DNA of 64,000 nucleotides from Chitinophaga sp. MM2321 (GCF_964033635.1 NZ_OZ035533.1:2604001-2668000); one strand, 5' to 3'. Numbered from the stretch's first letter, positions 8,494-18,434 are shown. Program-made: numbers and translations. Notes: generated by a model from the letters alone, not told the origin.

Positions 8494-9589
8494 TCAATTA
8501 TTGTCCTCTTCCTTCTGCATCATCAGGTAAGCCTTGATAAAACCATCCAATTCTCCGTCCATTACCGGACCCACGTTACCTACCTCGAAATCTGTGCGGT
8601 GATCTTTAATCATTTTATACGGATGGAATACGTATGACCTGATCTGTGATCCCCATTCAATTTTACGTTTGTTGGCGTTGGCTGCATTTTTCAGCTCTTC
8701 GCGTTTTCTTATCTCTTCTTCATACAGGCGTGATTTCAACATGGTGAGCGCCTTTTCACGGTTCTCTCCCTGTGTACGTGCCTGCTGACATTCGACAATA
8801 ATTCCGGAAGGGATGTGTTTCAACCGTACCGCTGTTTCCACCTTGTTTACGTTCTGTCCTCCCTTACCCCCGGACCGGTAAAATTCCCAGTCGAGGTCGG
8901 CAGGATTTACTGCTATCTCGATTGTATCATCTACTAACGGGTATACATATACGGAGGCGAAAGACGTATGTCTGCGTGCATTGGAGTCAAAAGGTGAAAT
9001 GCGTACCAGGCGATGTACACCGCTTTCTGCTTTCAGGTGTCCGTAGGCAAATGGGCCATCGAATTCCAGTGTTGCAGATTTAATACCGGCGCCATCACCA
9101 TACTGTGTATCAATTTCTGATACTTTCCAGCCTTGTTTTTCTCCGAACATGCGATACATACGCAGTAGCATTTCAGCCCAATCCTGGCTTTCTGTGCCAC
9201 CTGCACCGGAGTTGATCGTAAGTACGGCAGGCATCTCATCTTCAGGCTGGTTTAAAGTTGATTTAAATTCCAGTTCATCCAATGCAGCTACTGCAGCGCC
9301 ATAGGCCTGTTCTACTTCTTGTTCCGTTGCTTCTCCTTCTTTAAAGAAATCGTTCAAAATACTGCTGTCTTCTATCGCAGTATTTACCTGATCATAAAGG
9401 TCAACCCAATATTTGTTTACCTTAATTTCTTTCAGTATCGAAGTTGCTCTGACGTTATCATCCCAGAAACCGGGCGCCAGGCTTAATTGTTTATCGTTTT
9501 CTATTTTAGCTAATCGGTCAGGGACGTTAAAGAAAACCTCCCAGGACGTAAAGACGGTCCCTCATAGCTTTAAGTTGCTCTGCTGTCAT
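8494..9589 (-). CDS. prfB: Peptide chain release factor 2, expressed by programmed +1 frameshift
   Basis: RF2 releases nascent chains at UAA and UGA codons. The frame from 9357 down to 8494 encodes most of it, with the anticodon-like SPF ([12 protein letters not shown]) and the catalytic GGQ ([15 protein letters not shown]). The N terminus is in another frame: ATG 9589 begins [20 protein letters not shown], ending at TAA 9529-9527. Skipping one base moves into [12 protein letters not shown], then [12 protein letters not shown], the normal RF2 N-terminal sequence, in frame with the rest. The reconstructed protein has 364 residues, the usual RF2 length. Calling the gene from 9357 alone would lose about 77 residues. 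The stop at the slip site is UAA instead of the usual UGA. Confidence 0.95.
9524..9544 (-). other. Programmed +1 ribosomal frameshift site of prfB
   Basis: On the minus strand this reads CTG GGA GGT TTT CTT TAA C. The parts are an internal Shine-Dalgarno-like GGGAGG (9542-9537), four T bases, the CTT slip codon (9532-9530) and the in-frame stop TAA (9529-9527). This is the classical RF2 autoregulatory architecture, with UAA in place of UGA. The CTT tRNA would slip to TTT and the ribosome continue with AAC. Confidence 0.9.
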
Positions 9590-9652
9590 AGCGGGCAAAT
9601 GTAGGGAAAAATATGTGATTCTACTAATGTAACAGGAATTGACAATTTACAA

Positions 9653-9685
9653 TTGTAATAAACGAACCTTTTAGCATCATTTTTG
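9653..9685 (+). promoter_or_regulatory. Candidate Bacteroidota promoter for the TspO-like gene
   Basis: TTG at 9653-9655 and CATTTTTG at 9678-9685, 22 bases apart, resemble the Bacteroidota -33 TTG and -7 TAnnTTTG elements with one mismatch. Transcription would start near 9692, about 48 bases before the ATG at 9740. This is pattern matching only. Confidence 0.3.
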
Positions 9686-9739
9686 CGGATCATAGCGGGT
9701 CAACCATCTCATAACATGTTAAAAGTACTTGTATAATCT

Positions 9740-10543
9740 ATGCTCCCTCATGAAACCCTCCATTACAAAAATAAATCGGTTTTTAATACCATCGCATTCC
9801 TGATCATGATAACAGCAAACCTGCTGGCTGTCCTGGTTCCAATCAATGGTAAAAAGACCGGGGAGGTTTCTGACGAGTATCCAAACCTCTTTGTTCCCGC
9901 TGACATGACGTTTGGTATCTGGAGTATTATTTACCTATGTTTATTGGCATTTATTATTTACCAGTTATGGCTGGCATTTTCCAACAGGCAGCCGGAGATA
10001 CTGACCAGGGTAATGGGTCGTATGAAGGAATGGTTCCTTATTTCATCCGTAGCGAATGCCAGCTGGCTCTTTGCCTGGCACTACAACCTGATCCCGGTTA
10101 CGATTGTGCTGATGCTTATCCTGTTATTTTCTCTCTTCATTATCCACCTGAATTTCGGGATTGCCCAAACACCTGCTACCCTGCCGGAAAAGCTCTTCAT
10201 CTATTTACCTTTTAGTCTTTACCTGGGATGGATAAGTATTGCCACTATCTCCAATATAGCCACCCTGGTGGTTTACGCCGGCTGGGAAGGTAGTATGCAG
10301 GCGCAGGTTACGTGGACCATCATCCTGATTGGTATAGGCACGCTGCTCAGTATGGTCATGGTATTACTGCGTAATAATATTATACATGCGCTCGTTGCTG
10401 TATGGGCATTCTATGGTATTGTGCTGAAAAGAAGAGAAGCAGATATAATGGCACAACAGCATATTATACATGCCTGTATTATCGCCATTGGAGTTATCGC
10501 CATAACAATTTCCTGGCAATTGTACCGGAAACAGAAAACGTAA
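9740..10543 (+). CDS. TspO/MBR-related tryptophan-rich polytopic membrane protein
   Basis: This 267-residue integral membrane protein has about seven hydrophobic segments. The first part contains PNLFVPADMTFGIWSIIYL (about 48-66), typical of the long TspO-like proteins often labelled tryptophan-rich sensory protein. Trp residues recur through the helices (ASWLFAWHYN, LYLGWISIA). TspO proteins bind porphyrins and other lipophilic ligands, but the exact role of this long form is unknown. The gene stands alone between divergent prfB and downstream pgi, 49 bases from the pgi start. Family assignment is moderately confident. Confidence 0.65.
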   Translation: MLPHETLHYKNKSVFNTIAFLIMITANLLAVLVPINGKKTGEVSDEYPNLFVPADMTFGIWSIIYLCLLAFIIYQLWLAFSNRQPEILTRVMGRMKEWFLISSVANASWLFAWHYNLIPVTIVLMLILLFSLFIIHLNFGIAQTPATLPEKLFIYLPFSLYLGWISIATISNIATLVVYAGWEGSMQAQVTWTIILIGIGTLLSMVMVLLRNNIIHALVAVWAFYGIVLKRREADIMAQQHIIHACIIAIGVIAITISWQLYRKQKT

Positions 10544-10592
10544 ATCCTAAATCTAAAAGATTATTTTTGATGCGCAATCAATATAAGCTACT

Positions 10593-12245
10593 ATGTTTCC
10601 ATCTACCAGTCCAGTAGCCACTAAATCGTGGCAGGTATTGCAAAAGCATGCCGATGAAATGAAAAAGGTGCATATGCGTGCCTTGTTTATGGAAGACAAA
10701 CAACGTTTCGAAACGTTTTCCCTCCAGTTTGAAAGTATCCTGTTCGATTACTCCAAGAACCTTATTACGGAAGAAACACGGGGCATGTTACTGAGCCTTG
10801 CTGCCGAAAGCGGTGTGGATGCGGCTATCAAGGCCATGTTTGGTGCAGAGAAAATTAATGTGACAGAAAACCGCGCAGTACTCCATACGGCACTCCGTAA
10901 CTTTTCCGGTGACCCTGTGATGCTGGATGGACGGGATGTAATGCCCGATGTAAAGGCAGTCCTGAGTAAAATGGATCATATCTGCCGGCAAATCCATTCC
11001 GGTGAGTGGAAAGGATATACGGGCAAGCCTATACGTTATATCGTCAATATCGGTATCGGCGGCTCCGATCTTGGCCCTGTAATGGTTACAGAAGCCCTGA
11101 AACCTTACTGGAAGCCTGGCATACAAACTTATTTTGTTTCCAATGTGGATGGTACCCATATTGCGGAAACACTGAAAAAGATAACGCCGGATGAAACACT
11201 CTTTCTCATTGCGTCTAAAACCTTTACCACCCAGGAAACCATGACCAATGCGCACACAGCGCGTAGCTGGTTCCTGCAACATGCGAAAGACGAAAAATTT
11301 GTAGCCAAACATTTTGCGGCCTTATCTACTAATGAAAAAGCAGTCACTGCTTTTGGTATTGACCCCAACAATATGTTTGAGTTCTGGGATTGGGTAGGTG
11401 GCCGTTACTCCTTATGGTCTGCCATCGGCTTGTCTATCGCCTTAACCATCGGTTACGAAAACTTTATCGAATTATTGGATGGCGCCCATGCTGCTGATAA
11501 CCACTTCGCACAAACGCCGCTGGCACAGAACATCCCGGCAATCATGGCGCTGGTAGGCATCTGGAATGGCAACTTCCTCGGCGCTGCCACAGAAGCGATC
11601 CTCCCCTATGATCAGTATATGCATCGCTTTGCCGCTTACTTCCAGCAAGGAAATATGGAGAGTAATGGTAAACATGCAGATCGTACAGGCCACCCCGTTA
11701 GTTATGAAACTGGCCCGATTGTATGGGGCGAACCCGGTACAAACGGCCAACATGCCTTCTACCAGCTGATCCACCAGGGTACCCGCCTCATCCCCTGCGA
11801 TTTCATCGCACCGGCTATCAGTCACAACCCTATCGGCGATCATCATGTGAAGCTGCTGTCTAACTTCTTTGCACAAACGGAAGCACTCATGAATGGTAAA
11901 ACGGAAGCAGAAGTGCTGGCAGAACTGCAAAAAGCCAATACGCCGGAAGATGAAATCAAACGTGTGCTGCCTTATAAAGTATTTACCGGCAACCGCCCTT
12001 CCAACTCCTTCCTGCTGAAGAAAATAACGCCGCGTTCATTAGGCTCACTGATAGCCCTATACGAACACAAAATATTTGTGCAGGGTGTTATCTGGAATAT
12101 CTACAGCTTTGACCAATGGGGTGTGGAACTGGGTAAACAACTGGCCGGAAAAATACTCCCTGAGCTGGAAACTAATGACCTGGTACTTAACCACGACTCC
12201 AGTACCAACGGGTTAATTAACGCATATAAGCGACACAGACACTAA
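10593..12245 (+). CDS. pgi: Glucose-6-phosphate isomerase
   Basis: The enzyme interconverts glucose 6-phosphate and fructose 6-phosphate in glycolysis and gluconeogenesis. At 550 residues it matches the long bacterial/eukaryotic form. The sugar-phosphate loop [11 protein letters not shown] (about 152), signature [16 protein letters not shown] (about 265), catalytic Glu region [12 protein letters not shown] (about 355), His region [14 protein letters not shown] and terminal Lys region [12 protein letters not shown] are all present. Start ATG 10593. It is followed immediately by a strong terminator, so transcription probably ends with this gene. Confidence 0.97.
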   Translation: MFPSTSPVATKSWQVLQKHADEMKKVHMRALFMEDKQRFETFSLQFESILFDYSKNLITEETRGMLLSLAAESGVDAAIKAMFGAEKINVTENRAVLHTALRNFSGDPVMLDGRDVMPDVKAVLSKMDHICRQIHSGEWKGYTGKPIRYIVNIGIGGSDLGPVMVTEALKPYWKPGIQTYFVSNVDGTHIAETLKKITPDETLFLIASKTFTTQETMTNAHTARSWFLQHAKDEKFVAKHFAALSTNEKAVTAFGIDPNNMFEFWDWVGGRYSLWSAIGLSIALTIGYENFIELLDGAHAADNHFAQTPLAQNIPAIMALVGIWNGNFLGAATEAILPYDQYMHRFAAYFQQGNMESNGKHADRTGHPVSYETGPIVWGEPGTNGQHAFYQLIHQGTRLIPCDFIAPAISHNPIGDHHVKLLSNFFAQTEALMNGKTEAEVLAELQKANTPEDEIKRVLPYKVFTGNRPSNSFLLKKITPRSLGSLIALYEHKIFVQGVIWNIYSFDQWGVELGKQLAGKILPELETNDLVLNHDSSTNGLINAYKRHRH

Positions 12246-12259
12246 GGAAAACAATAAAA

Positions 12260-12290
12260 AACCCCCGGAGAAATCCGGGGGTTGAATTTT
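12260..12290 (+). terminator. Intrinsic terminator of pgi
   Basis: The stem AACCCCCGGA (12260-12269) pairs with 12274-12283 around a GAAA tetraloop, followed by TGAATTTT. It lies between pgi and a convergent gene and probably serves both strands, because the other side is A-rich. Confidence 0.88.
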
Positions 12291-12305
12291 ATCTCGAGTA
12301 AAAAT

Positions 12306-12758
12306 TTACCATTTGTCTACTTCGTCTGAGCTATGTGAAGCCGGTGCTGCTGCTACCGCTGCAACGGGAACTTCTTCTTCCACAGCTGCAACAGTTTCAA
12401 CTTCAGCTACTACTGAAGTTTCCCTTTCTGCGTCTGCTTCATCTTGTTCTTCCTGCACATAATCATGGTTGTAGGCATCAAAGTCAAAATCGGGCATCAA
12501 CTCTGTTTTTACATAGTTGATGGTTTCAGTCAGTGCGTTCAGGAACTTGTTGAAGTCTTCCTTGTACAGGAATACTTTGTGCCTGTCATAACCGTTGTCA
12601 TTAAAACGTTTCTTACTTTCTGTTATAGTGAGAAAGTAATCGTTTCCCCGAGTGGTCTTTACATCAAAGAAGTACGTTCTTCTTTTGCCCGCTTTCAATC
12701 GTTTGGAAAAGATGCTATCATTGTTCCTTTCCTGTTGATTGTTATTTTCGTACGCCAC
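12306..12758 (-). CDS. DUF3276 / PUR family nucleic-acid-binding protein
   Basis: This protein of 150 residues begins at a GTG codon. Residues about 20-85 (GKRRTYFFDVKTTRGNDYFL and KVFLYKEDFNKFLNAL) form the PUR-alpha-like fold of DUF3276, which binds single-stranded DNA or RNA in its bacterial relatives. The last 50 residues are a low-complexity acidic/Ala/Val tail (VVAEVETVAAVEEE) ending in DEVDKW. The family is widespread in Bacteroidota; its cellular role is poorly defined. It shares the pgi terminator in a convergent arrangement. Confidence 0.88.
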   Translation of the reverse strand: MAYENNNQQERNNDSIFSKRLKAGKRRTYFFDVKTTRGNDYFLTITESKKRFNDNGYDRHKVFLYKEDFNKFLNALTETINYVKTELMPDFDFDAYNHDYVQEEQDEADAERETSVVAEVETVAAVEEEVPVAAVAAAPASHSSDEVDKW

Positions 12759-12915
12759 AGTTGATAGATTTAAGTGTTAACGAATCAAATCCTGTTACAA
12801 TAAGAGACAAATATACTATTGTTTTACAAATATCAAAATATTTTTAAATGATTTTTGAAAATCATAAAAGCCTTGTGTAACAGGCTGTAGCGGGGCATAT
12901 ACAAGAGGGTGATTG

Positions 12916-14718
12916 TTACTCAGTTACACTTTCATCATCTCCGGATTGCTGGCGCGTGTAAAGTTCCGTGTAGTATCCATTCAATGACAATAATTCATCA
13001 TGCGTACCTTCTTCAATGATCTTTCCTTCATCCAGTACAATGATCTTATCGAATTCAAACAAGGAGAATATACGGTGCGTAATGATAATAGCAGTTTTAT
13101 TTTTCAGATAGGCGTACAGGTTACCAATGATCTCTTTTTCTGTACGGGCATCTACCGCAGAAAGGCAATCATCAAAAATAAGGATATCAGGATCTTTGAT
13201 CAATGCACGGGCTATAGAAATCCGTTGCTTCTGTCCTCCGCTGAGTGTAACACCCCGCTCTCCTATTGCCGTATCAAAACCTTCGTTGAAGCCAAGAATA
13301 TCTTTCTCTACAGATGCTTGCCTGGCGGCCTTTTGCACAGCCTGCAAGTTAGCCGACGGATCACCAAAACGAATATTATTGGCTACGCTGTCTGAAAACA
13401 GAAATACATCCTGCGGCACATAACTGATCTGTGAGCGCAGGTGTTCCAGGTGCAGGTAGCGCACATCATGTTCATCCAGCATTACCTTTCCTTCCTGCGG
13501 ATCGTACATGCGGATGAGCAGTTGTGCCAGCGTACTTTTACCGGAACCGGTTCTGCCGATCACGGCTACTTTCTGTCCGGGTGCAATATGCAGGTTCATG
13601 TGGCTGATAGCGGTAATACCGGTATGCGGATACGTAAACGTTACATCTTTCAGGTTTACCCCACCTTTGAGCGGAACTGTTTTAGCAGCAGGATCGTCCT
13701 GGATCACTGGCTGTGTCTGTAAAAATTCGTTTATGCGTTGCTGTGAGGCAGCGGCCCGCTGGATCATCGATGCCACCATCCCGATAGAAAAGAACGGGAA
13801 CATCAGCATGTTTACATAGATTACAAATTCCGCGAGGTTACCCACCGTGATGTTGCCCTCTATCACCTGGATGCCTCCGATGAAAATTGTCAGGATCACA
13901 CTCAATCCTATCATAAGCGCCATGGTAGGCTGAAACAAGGCATCTGTTTTGGCCAGACTGATGGAGCTTTGTTTATAGGCTTCGCTGGCGCGCTCAAAAT
14001 GTCCGGTACTCGCATCTTCCTGTACATAGGATTTTATAACCCTGATACCGGAATAAGACTCTTGCGCAATGGAAGTAATGTTTGACAATTCAGCCTGTAT
14101 CCGTTCACTTTTGCGATGGATGATACGGTTAACATAATAGATGGTGAGCGCCAGCAATGGCAGCGGTGAAAGCGTATACAAGGTAAGCAACGGATTCACC
14201 TGCAACATCAGGTACACAATCACCACGATCAGTAATAAAGTTCGGGATGCATACATGATAGCGGGTCCTGCGTACATGCGTACCCGTGATACATCTTCTG
14301 TAATACGACTCATCAGATCACCGGTGCGGTGCATCTTAAAAAAATTCAGGTCGAGCTGCTGATAGTGCTGATAAATTGCATTCTTCAGCTCATACTCAAT
14401 ATGACGACTCATTACAATGAGCGTTTGTCTTTGCAGGAAGAGAAAAAATCCACTAAGCAAGGCAAAAATGAGGATGCTCACCCCATAAAACGCCAGTACA
14501 CGCGAGAAATCCGCCCGGAAAAGACTTTTTAGGCCGGTATCACTCATCACACGATATTCATCCAGGTTATGCGATAGCAGGTCAAAAATCTGACGCACCA
14601 TGATAGGCTGAAAAACACTAAACCCAATGGACACCGCAGTGAATAACAACCCCAGGATCAGGCGCCATTTATTAGCCAGGAAATATTTATTCAGTGCAGC
14701 AAGATGTTTCAATTGCAA
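12916..14718 (-). CDS. ABC exporter, fused permease and ATPase (MsbA/MdlB type)
   Basis: At 600 residues this is a half-transporter. An N-terminal type IV exporter domain with about six membrane helices (residues 15-320) precedes a nucleotide-binding domain. Walker A is GRTGSGKST (about 385), the signature is LSGGQKQRISIARAL, and Walker B is DILIFDDCLSA; the H-loop is IIITHR. It probably works as a homodimer exporting a lipid or hydrophobic compound; the substrate cannot be read from the sequence. The start is TTG 14718, immediately after an in-frame TAA with no ATG nearby. Confidence 0.92.
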   Translation of the reverse strand: MQLKHLAALNKYFLANKWRLILGLLFTAVSIGFSVFQPIMVRQIFDLLSHNLDEYRVMSDTGLKSLFRADFSRVLAFYGVSILIFALLSGFFLFLQRQTLIVMSRHIEYELKNAIYQHYQQLDLNFFKMHRTGDLMSRITEDVSRVRMYAGPAIMYASRTLLLIVVIVYLMLQVNPLLTLYTLSPLPLLALTIYYVNRIIHRKSERIQAELSNITSIAQESYSGIRVIKSYVQEDASTGHFERASEAYKQSSISLAKTDALFQPTMALMIGLSVILTIFIGGIQVIEGNITVGNLAEFVIYVNMLMFPFFSIGMVASMIQRAAASQQRINEFLQTQPVIQDDPAAKTVPLKGGVNLKDVTFTYPHTGITAISHMNLHIAPGQKVAVIGRTGSGKSTLAQLLIRMYDPQEGKVMLDEHDVRYLHLEHLRSQISYVPQDVFLFSDSVANNIRFGDPSANLQAVQKAARQASVEKDILGFNEGFDTAIGERGVTLSGGQKQRISIARALIKDPDILIFDDCLSAVDARTEKEIIGNLYAYLKNKTAIIITHRIFSLFEFDKIIVLDEGKIIEEGTHDELLSLNGYYTELYTRQQSGDDESVTE

Positions 14719-14762
14719 TTAGTTTACGTACAAAAATAGGCATTTGTTTCACGTAAAAACAC

Positions 14763-14831
14763 AAAGAAGCGCAAAGGCGTAAAGGTTATTTATAATTTCT
14801 TATATAAACCTTCGCGCCTTTACGCTCCTTT
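14763..14831 (-). terminator. Long imperfect hairpin downstream of purC
   Basis: Positions 14763-14787 pair with 14807-14831 over 25 positions with three mismatches and one G-T pair. It follows the purC stop on the minus strand and precedes the ABC exporter. Probable terminator. Confidence 0.65.
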
Positions 14832-14848
14832 ACTATACTACGTATAGC

Positions 14849-15778
14849 TTACAAACTTTTCAGTGCGGTCACGATCTTAGTCGTTGCATCTGCAGCAGCT
14901 ACATCTTCCTTCACAAAAGGCTGACCAGTGATATTTTCAAACAGCTCGATATAGCGTTCACTTACACTTTTCACAAATTCATCGGTCATTTCAGGAACCT
15001 TTTGTCCGTCCTTGCCCTGGAAACCGTTTTCCATCAGCCATTCACGCACAAATTCTTTGCTCAGTTGTTTCTGTTGCTGACCGGCTTTCTGATTTTCTTC
15101 GTAGCCTTCTGCATAGAAGTAACGGGAAGAATCAGGAGTGTGAATTTCGTCAATCACATAAATGGTGCTGCCTATCTTGCCAAATTCATATTTGGTATCC
15201 ACGAGGATCAGACCACGTTTGGCGGCCATTTCCTTGCCTCTTTCGAATAAGGCCAGTGTATATTTCTCCAACTGTTCATATTCTTCTTTGCTCACAAGGC
15301 CCTGTGCAACGATTTCATCGCGGGAAATATCTTCATCATGTCCTTCATGTGCTTTTGTGGTGGGTGTGATGATAGGCGTAGGAAAGAAATCATTTTCCTT
15401 CATGCCTTCGGGCATTGTAACGCCGCAGAGTACACGTTCTCCACTTTTGTACGTTCTCCAGGCATGCCCGGTAAGGTTGCCACGTACCACCATTTCCACG
15501 GGGAAAGTTTCGCATTTCAGCCCTATTGTTACGTTAGGCAGTGGCGTTGCTTTTACCCAGTTAGGAACAATGTCTTTGGTCGCTTCCAGCATGATGGCGG
15601 CTACCTGGTTCAACACCTGTCCTTTGTAAGGAATAGGGCGTGGTAAAACTACATCAAACGCGGAGATACGATCGCTCACTACCATTACCATCAGCCTGTC
15701 TTCGATGGTATATACATCGCGTACTTTTCCTTTATAGAAGGCAGTCTGACCGGGGAATTTGATATTTGACTCTGACAT
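14849..15778 (-). CDS. purC: Phosphoribosylaminoimidazole-succinocarboxamide (SAICAR) synthase
   Basis: The enzyme joins aspartate to CAIR using ATP in purine biosynthesis. At 309 residues it is the longer form, as found in yeast and many Bacteroidota. Visible signatures are [11 protein letters not shown] (about 15-25), [14 protein letters not shown] (about 33-46), [15 protein letters not shown] (about 93), [12 protein letters not shown] (about 190) and [13 protein letters not shown] (about 207). It starts with ATG 15778 and stands alone between two transcriptional units. Confidence 0.97.
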   Translation of the reverse strand: MSESNIKFPGQTAFYKGKVRDVYTIEDRLMVMVVSDRISAFDVVLPRPIPYKGQVLNQVAAIMLEATKDIVPNWVKATPLPNVTIGLKCETFPVEMVVRGNLTGHAWRTYKSGERVLCGVTMPEGMKENDFFPTPIITPTTKAHEGHDEDISRDEIVAQGLVSKEEYEQLEKYTLALFERGKEMAAKRGLILVDTKYEFGKIGSTIYVIDEIHTPDSSRYFYAEGYEENQKAGQQQKQLSKEFVREWLMENGFQGKDGQKVPEMTDEFVKSVSERYIELFENITGQPFVKEDVAAADATTKIVTALKSL

Positions 15779-15889
15779 GAAATAAAAATAATTAAAGATT
15801 AAAAATCACCATTACGAGGTGCAAAAGTAACTATGATTCACCTGATTTTTGTTGTTATCCTGATTTTATTTTTTATCAGGGGGAGATGA

Positions 15890-17257
15890 TTATGCCGGAG
15901 ATGACAACTGGCGGCTGTTACCGGCGTATGGTCGCAGCAGGCTGATGATTACTTCATTCTCCGGATACGGTGTCAGGTATTCCCTGAACAGGGCGGCATC
16001 TTCCGTATTGATGTGCAATGGAACGTAGCCCATTCCATAGAAGCGGCCTTTCTCCATCAGGATGCAGCTTCGTTCACCACTGTTGCGACCTTTGTCGAAG
16101 ATGGTTACCGAAGGTTGCTGTTCCTGTAAAAATGAGATGGCTGCTTTCACGCGCTCATTATAGCTTTGGGGGGCTTCTGCTTTTTCACAGGCGCCATGAC
16201 AGGTGGCGGCAGTAATACCAACACAGGTGCCATTGCCTTTTTGCAGGAAGCATAGTTTAGGACACAGTTCAAACTCCCTGATCAGTGTGCGCAGCAGGCG
16301 CTGTCCGTCTATCAGCAAATTAAAGCTGTGCAGTGGATGCGAATATTTACGTTTCTTTTCAATCGCCAGCCGGAGATAGCCTTGCTGGTCCTCAAATAAA
16401 TAGAAGCCATACCGGAATTCCATCCTTTTCTGTGCATAGTTATACGCCGGCCAAAGCCGCTTTATTTCAACAGATTCCAGGATACCGGCCATGAGTTCCG
16501 TACCTGTTTCCTGGAAGGTAATGTTATGGATCGTCCGCAGGAAATTTTGCCGCTGCCGGCTGCTGCTGTGGCCTGTAAAGTGGCTATTGACGCGCTTTTT
16601 AAGATCCTTTGCCTTACCCACATATACCACCTTTCCTTTATTATCATGGAAATAATACACCCCGGAGGTATCTGGCAGCGCCTTCACCACGTCGGGCGAC
16701 AGGTTTGGCGGCAGGAACTGTTCTTTGGAACCTGCTTTCAGGGCGGCGGCAATCGCTTTCTGTGTATCATTTTCCAACATCCTGGCAAACAGGCGTACGG
16801 TGGCTTCCGCATCGCCGGAGGCGCGGTGGCGGCCATTTACCGTAATACCCATCTGTTTACAGAAATTCCCCAGGCTGTAAGATTTCAGTCCCGGAAAAAT
16901 TTTGCGGCCCAGTCTTACCGTACAAAGCTTTTTCGCCTGCAGGTCATACCCCGCTGCTGCCAGGTGATGCTTTATAAAAGAATAGTCAAAGTTTACGTTG
17001 TGCGCCACAAAGATCCGGTCGCGCAACAGCGCATGAATGAGTGGCGCTACCGCTTCAAATGGCGGTGCATCTTCCACCATGCTGTTGGTGATCCCGGTTA
17101 AAGAAGTGATGTAATAAGGAATATGAATGCGCGGGTTAATCAGCGTTTGATAGTGTTGGGTGATTTCCTTACCGTCAAACAAAAAAATGGCGACCTCTGT
17201 TATGCCGTGGGCGGCTGCATGGCCACCTGTTGTTTCTATATCTACAATTGCGTACAC
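15890..17257 (-). CDS. DnaQ-type 3'-5' exonuclease fused to UvrC-like GIY-YIG nuclease with Fe-S cysteines
   Basis: This protein of 455 residues has two nuclease domains. Residues 1-165 are a DEDDh exonuclease: Exo I AIVDIETTG, a central NVNFDYSFIKHHL, and HRASGDAEAT with the catalytic His/Asp. From about 193, LPDTSGVYYFHD and VVYVGKAKDLKKRVNSHF form a GIY-YIG nuclease as in UvrC. A Cys-rich stretch (about 349-375, ending GTCVGITAATCHGACEKA) keeps the C-x7-C-x3-C spacing of the UvrC 4Fe-4S site, with two further Cys 9 and 13 residues upstream. No UvrB-binding or RNase H-like half is present, so it resembles Cho-type repair nucleases. GTG start, one base after the upstream permease stop, implying translational coupling. 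Confidence 0.88.
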   Translation of the reverse strand: MYAIVDIETTGGHAAAHGITEVAIFLFDGKEITQHYQTLINPRIHIPYYITSLTGITNSMVEDAPPFEAVAPLIHALLRDRIFVAHNVNFDYSFIKHHLAAAGYDLQAKKLCTVRLGRKIFPGLKSYSLGNFCKQMGITVNGRHRASGDAEATVRLFARMLENDTQKAIAAALKAGSKEQFLPPNLSPDVVKALPDTSGVYYFHDNKGKVVYVGKAKDLKKRVNSHFTGHSSSRQRQNFLRTIHNITFQETGTELMAGILESVEIKRLWPAYNYAQKRMEFRYGFYLFEDQQGYLRLAIEKKRKYSHPLHSFNLLIDGQRLLRTLIREFELCPKLCFLQKGNGTCVGITAATCHGACEKAEAPQSYNERVKAAISFLQEQQPSVTIFDKGRNSGERSCILMEKGRFYGMGYVPLHINTEDAALFREYLTPYPENEVIISLLRPYAGNSRQLSSPA

Positions 17258-17258
17258 G

Positions 17259-18434
17259 TTACAAAGATACAGGTTGTTGTTGCTTATTCAATCTCCTTAA
17301 TCCTAATAAAGCCAGGAACACATAAAATGCCCATAGCAGCAGCAGGTGGATCAGGGGACCGCTATTATCGTGCAGGTTGCCACCCGTCTGTACGATGGAT
17401 GTGTACAACTTCAGGAAGGGCGTAGTAGGCACCATGGAAGACACCCATTGCAAGGGTACCGGCAGGGATTCATAAGGCCAGGCAAAGCCGCTGATCAGGA
17501 AAATGGGATAGGTAGAAAAAGCCATCAGCTGGGCCGCCAGCAACTGGCTGCCAAAGAGGGTGCCCAACCAAATACCCAGCGGAATCAACGCTAGTATAAA
17601 AACGGTGAAAGCGATCCCCACATCCAGCGGATGCCCCCGGAAAGGAATATCCAGTGTGCGGTAGTTGACCGTCATAAAAAAGGCGGCGTAGGCCAGGAAC
17701 AGCAACAGGTAAAAAGGTCCCTTTCCCCACAAGGTGGCGGAAAGGCCGCCACCAGCCATGCTTACCAGCTTCGGTATCTGCCGCTGCTGTTTATCCAGGG
17801 CCACACTTCCGGCCAATCCGATGAGCAGGGTTTGTTGCAGGATCAGTGCCAGCAGGCCGGGAAGCAGAAATGCGCCGTAGCTGGATCGTTCATTATACAA
17901 TGGGCGGTAGTCCACATTTACCGGCATCGCTTCCTGCATGGCCATTTCGGAATTGAGTCCTTTCATTTCATGGTATTTCAGACGCACCCCGGCGCCTACC
18001 ACCATACCGATCTGTGTAACCGCTCCGGCCAGTTCACTGGAAGGCAGGAAGCGGGCAGCATTGACCGCCAGCACTACATCGGCCTGTTGCAGGGCCAACA
18101 CACTGGTTTGCATTCCTTTGGGGATATAGAGATAACCCTGCGCTTCCCCGGTATACATTTTATGTTGCGCCTCTTCCAGGCTGCCCGTCCTGATCACCGC
18201 CACGATCTGCAGGTTGTTGAGCTGTTCTATGTAGGCGCGCGACATCTCACTTTTATCATCATCTGTTACAGCCAGCTCTACTTTCTCTTCCACTTTATAA
18301 GAATAGATACTGCCATAGAAAAAAGCATAGAACAAAGGCGCCAGTAATAAGGTCAGCAACAGGCTGTGATCCGTAGCTATCAGCTTTATTTCCCGCAGGA
18401 ACAAACGACCTATATGACGGATAAAATCAGGCAT
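17259..18434 (-). CDS. ABC-2 type permease (second subunit)
   Basis: This membrane protein of 391 residues has the ABC-2 layout: one N-terminal helix (LLLTLLLAPLFYAFFYG), a periplasmic domain of about 150 residues, and a C-terminal block of about five helices (from about residue 190, LLPGLLALILQQTLLIGLAG). It resembles the YbhR/YbhS/YhhJ group, which together with an ATPase and an HlyD adaptor exports drugs or other small molecules. It overlaps the upstream permease by 8 bases and is last in the transport operon. No ATPase gene is in the operon. Confidence 0.88.
   Translation of the reverse strand: MPDFIRHIGRLFLREIKLIATDHSLLLTLLLAPLFYAFFYGSIYSYKVEEKVELAVTDDDKSEMSRAYIEQLNNLQIVAVIRTGSLEEAQHKMYTGEAQGYLYIPKGMQTSVLALQQADVVLAVNAARFLPSSELAGAVTQIGMVVGAGVRLKYHEMKGLNSEMAMQEAMPVNVDYRPLYNERSSYGAFLLPGLLALILQQTLLIGLAGSVALDKQQRQIPKLVSMAGGGLSATLWGKGPFYLLLFLAYAAFFMTVNYRTLDIPFRGHPLDVGIAFTVFILALIPLGIWLGTLFGSQLLAAQLMAFSTYPIFLISGFAWPYESLPVPLQWVSSMVPTTPFLKLYTSIVQTGGNLHDNSGPLIHLLLLWAFYVFLALLGLRRLNKQQQPVSL

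Noticed and set aside
9358..9589. prfB starting at ATG 9357 as a shortened gene, or a sequencing frameshift
   Set aside because: The frame change falls exactly at the classical RF2 slip codon CTT with an upstream GGGAGG, and the joined product has normal RF2 length.
10541..10562. Short sequence resembling the AAATCCCTAAATTCG arm of the long hairpin
   Set aside because: Similarity is short and AT-rich, and no partner arm is present.
12848..12865. Small hairpin ATGATTTT/AAAATCAT downstream of the ABC exporter
   Set aside because: The loop is only two bases and the region is very AT-rich; not convincing as a terminator.
17631..18347. Plus-strand open frame of 238 codons inside the ABC-2 permease gene
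   Set aside because: Antisense shadow, very Gln/His-rich and without family signature.
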